A stretch of 64,000 nucleotides of DNA from Cricetomys ansorgei. Lineage: Eukaryota; Chordata; Mammalia; Rodentia; Nesomyidae. Within the stretch, counting starts at the first letter, position 1. Each line of letters starts with the position of its first letter. The position numbers and the translations under genes were made by a program. The DNA is taken from contig JAMJFZ010000108.1 in NCBI GenBank assembly GCA_026225945.1, forward strand, positions 124,001 through 188,000, in the 5' to 3' direction. Positions 63,400-64,000 of the stretch are shown piece by piece. The notes under the pieces are model-generated. The model ran no database searches. It had not been told where the DNA came from and worked only from the letters and a program-made list of their open reading frames with translations.

Positions 63400-64000
63400 A
63401 AGACTGCAGTGATCAACAATGGCTTAAGATCTTCAATCTCCAAAGACGTAAGAACCAACATATGGTGAAATGTAGAGTGTAGCAGTATGTTCATATGTGA
63501 GTTCACCTAGGACAACAAAGTGGCATAATGATAGATGAAATCCCTGCCAGACTTTAGCTGAGGGAACCACTGTCATGGCAAGCACCATGATGAACAGAGG
63601 AAACCTGACTGTCACTGCTCAGGTGTTTTTATTGATATAGAATTCCTCAGGTGTTTTACTGATTGCACATGCAGAGTATGACCAAACAAACATCCCCCAC
63701 ATAAATCCAACACTTGCAGACACTACAAAACACCAAGACCTAGGCTGCTCCTCACCCAACAGTGCACAAAATTATTTTAAACATAACTAAAAATAAACTT
63801 CCACAATTATAGAGGAATATAAAATATACTTGAGTATAAAATATACAAACAAAACAACAACAACAAAACTACAAACCTTACAGCATCTCAACTGCTCTCT
63901 GCCTCTTGGTTGCATGAGAGGGAATCATAAGAATTTTTCTGGGGTCATCAAGAAACTTTTATGATCTCACAGTCACAATTTAATTGCGGTGTTTCGGTGT
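63400..64000. repeat. Region C of unit 4 (start only)
   Basis: Homologous to the beginning of region C in units 2 and 3. The exon-like segment corresponds to about 63,507-63,590 on the minus strand, but its acceptor AG is mutated. Confidence 0.7.

Larger units (their letters stand above)
56698..64000. repeat. Macro-repeat unit 4 (partial, runs off the window)
   Basis: Array 1, spacer S, array 2 and the first part of region C, in the same order as units 2 and 3. The window ends inside region C, so the repeat probably continues beyond it. Confidence 0.95.

Overview
This window looks like intergenic DNA from a murine-type rodent (mouse, rat or close relative). Two LINE-1 fragments carry recognisable rodent ORF2 sequence, and there are old SINEs of the B1, B4 (ID-B1) and B3/B2 types. 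I find no intact protein-coding gene. The longest reading frame (139 codons) and the other open frames sit inside repeats or lack support, and no rRNA, tRNA or CRISPR is visible.

Layout. Positions 1-13,501 are a single-copy-looking flank: a GC-richer stretch (1-1,400), an inverted LINE-1 (about 2,820-5,000) containing a (TG)n microsatellite, several decayed SINEs, a LINE-1 3' tail (about 9,140-9,280), a diverged inverted relative of the downstream repeat (about 9,750-10,085), and a probable endogenous-retrovirus LTR (about 10,444-11,060).

From 13,502 to the end the window is one head-to-tail macro-repeat with a period of about 16.04 kb: unit 1 (13,502-24,613, internally deleted), unit 2 (24,614-40,652), unit 3 (40,653-56,697) and the first 7.3 kb of unit 4 (56,698-64,000). 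Each full unit holds, in order: a 4.4-kb array of 22/44-bp modules (core ATTATGATGTCA); a 1.3-kb spacer ending in a conserved TATAAAA-containing segment; a second 1.1-kb array of the same modules; region C, with an internal duplication and a (CA)n tract; blocks A and B, which are diverged copies of one ancestral segment of about 2 kb; a dead LINE-1 ORF2 fragment; and a 0.55-kb segment T leading into the next unit. Repetition is therefore nested at about 22 bp, a few hundred bp, about 2 kb and 16 kb.

The most interesting points are the density of TGATGTCA, one substitution from the CRE/ATF site TGACGTCA, over two arrays per unit; a deletion of about 4.8-4.9 kb in unit 1; private indels shared by the non-adjacent units 1 and 4; a diverged inverted paralogue upstream that retains a 36-residue gap-free similarity with block B; and an 83-bp exon-like segment. 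The locus reads as a rodent macrosatellite or ampliconic repeat, possibly grown from an old tandem gene or retroelement family. I could not identify the ancestral gene.
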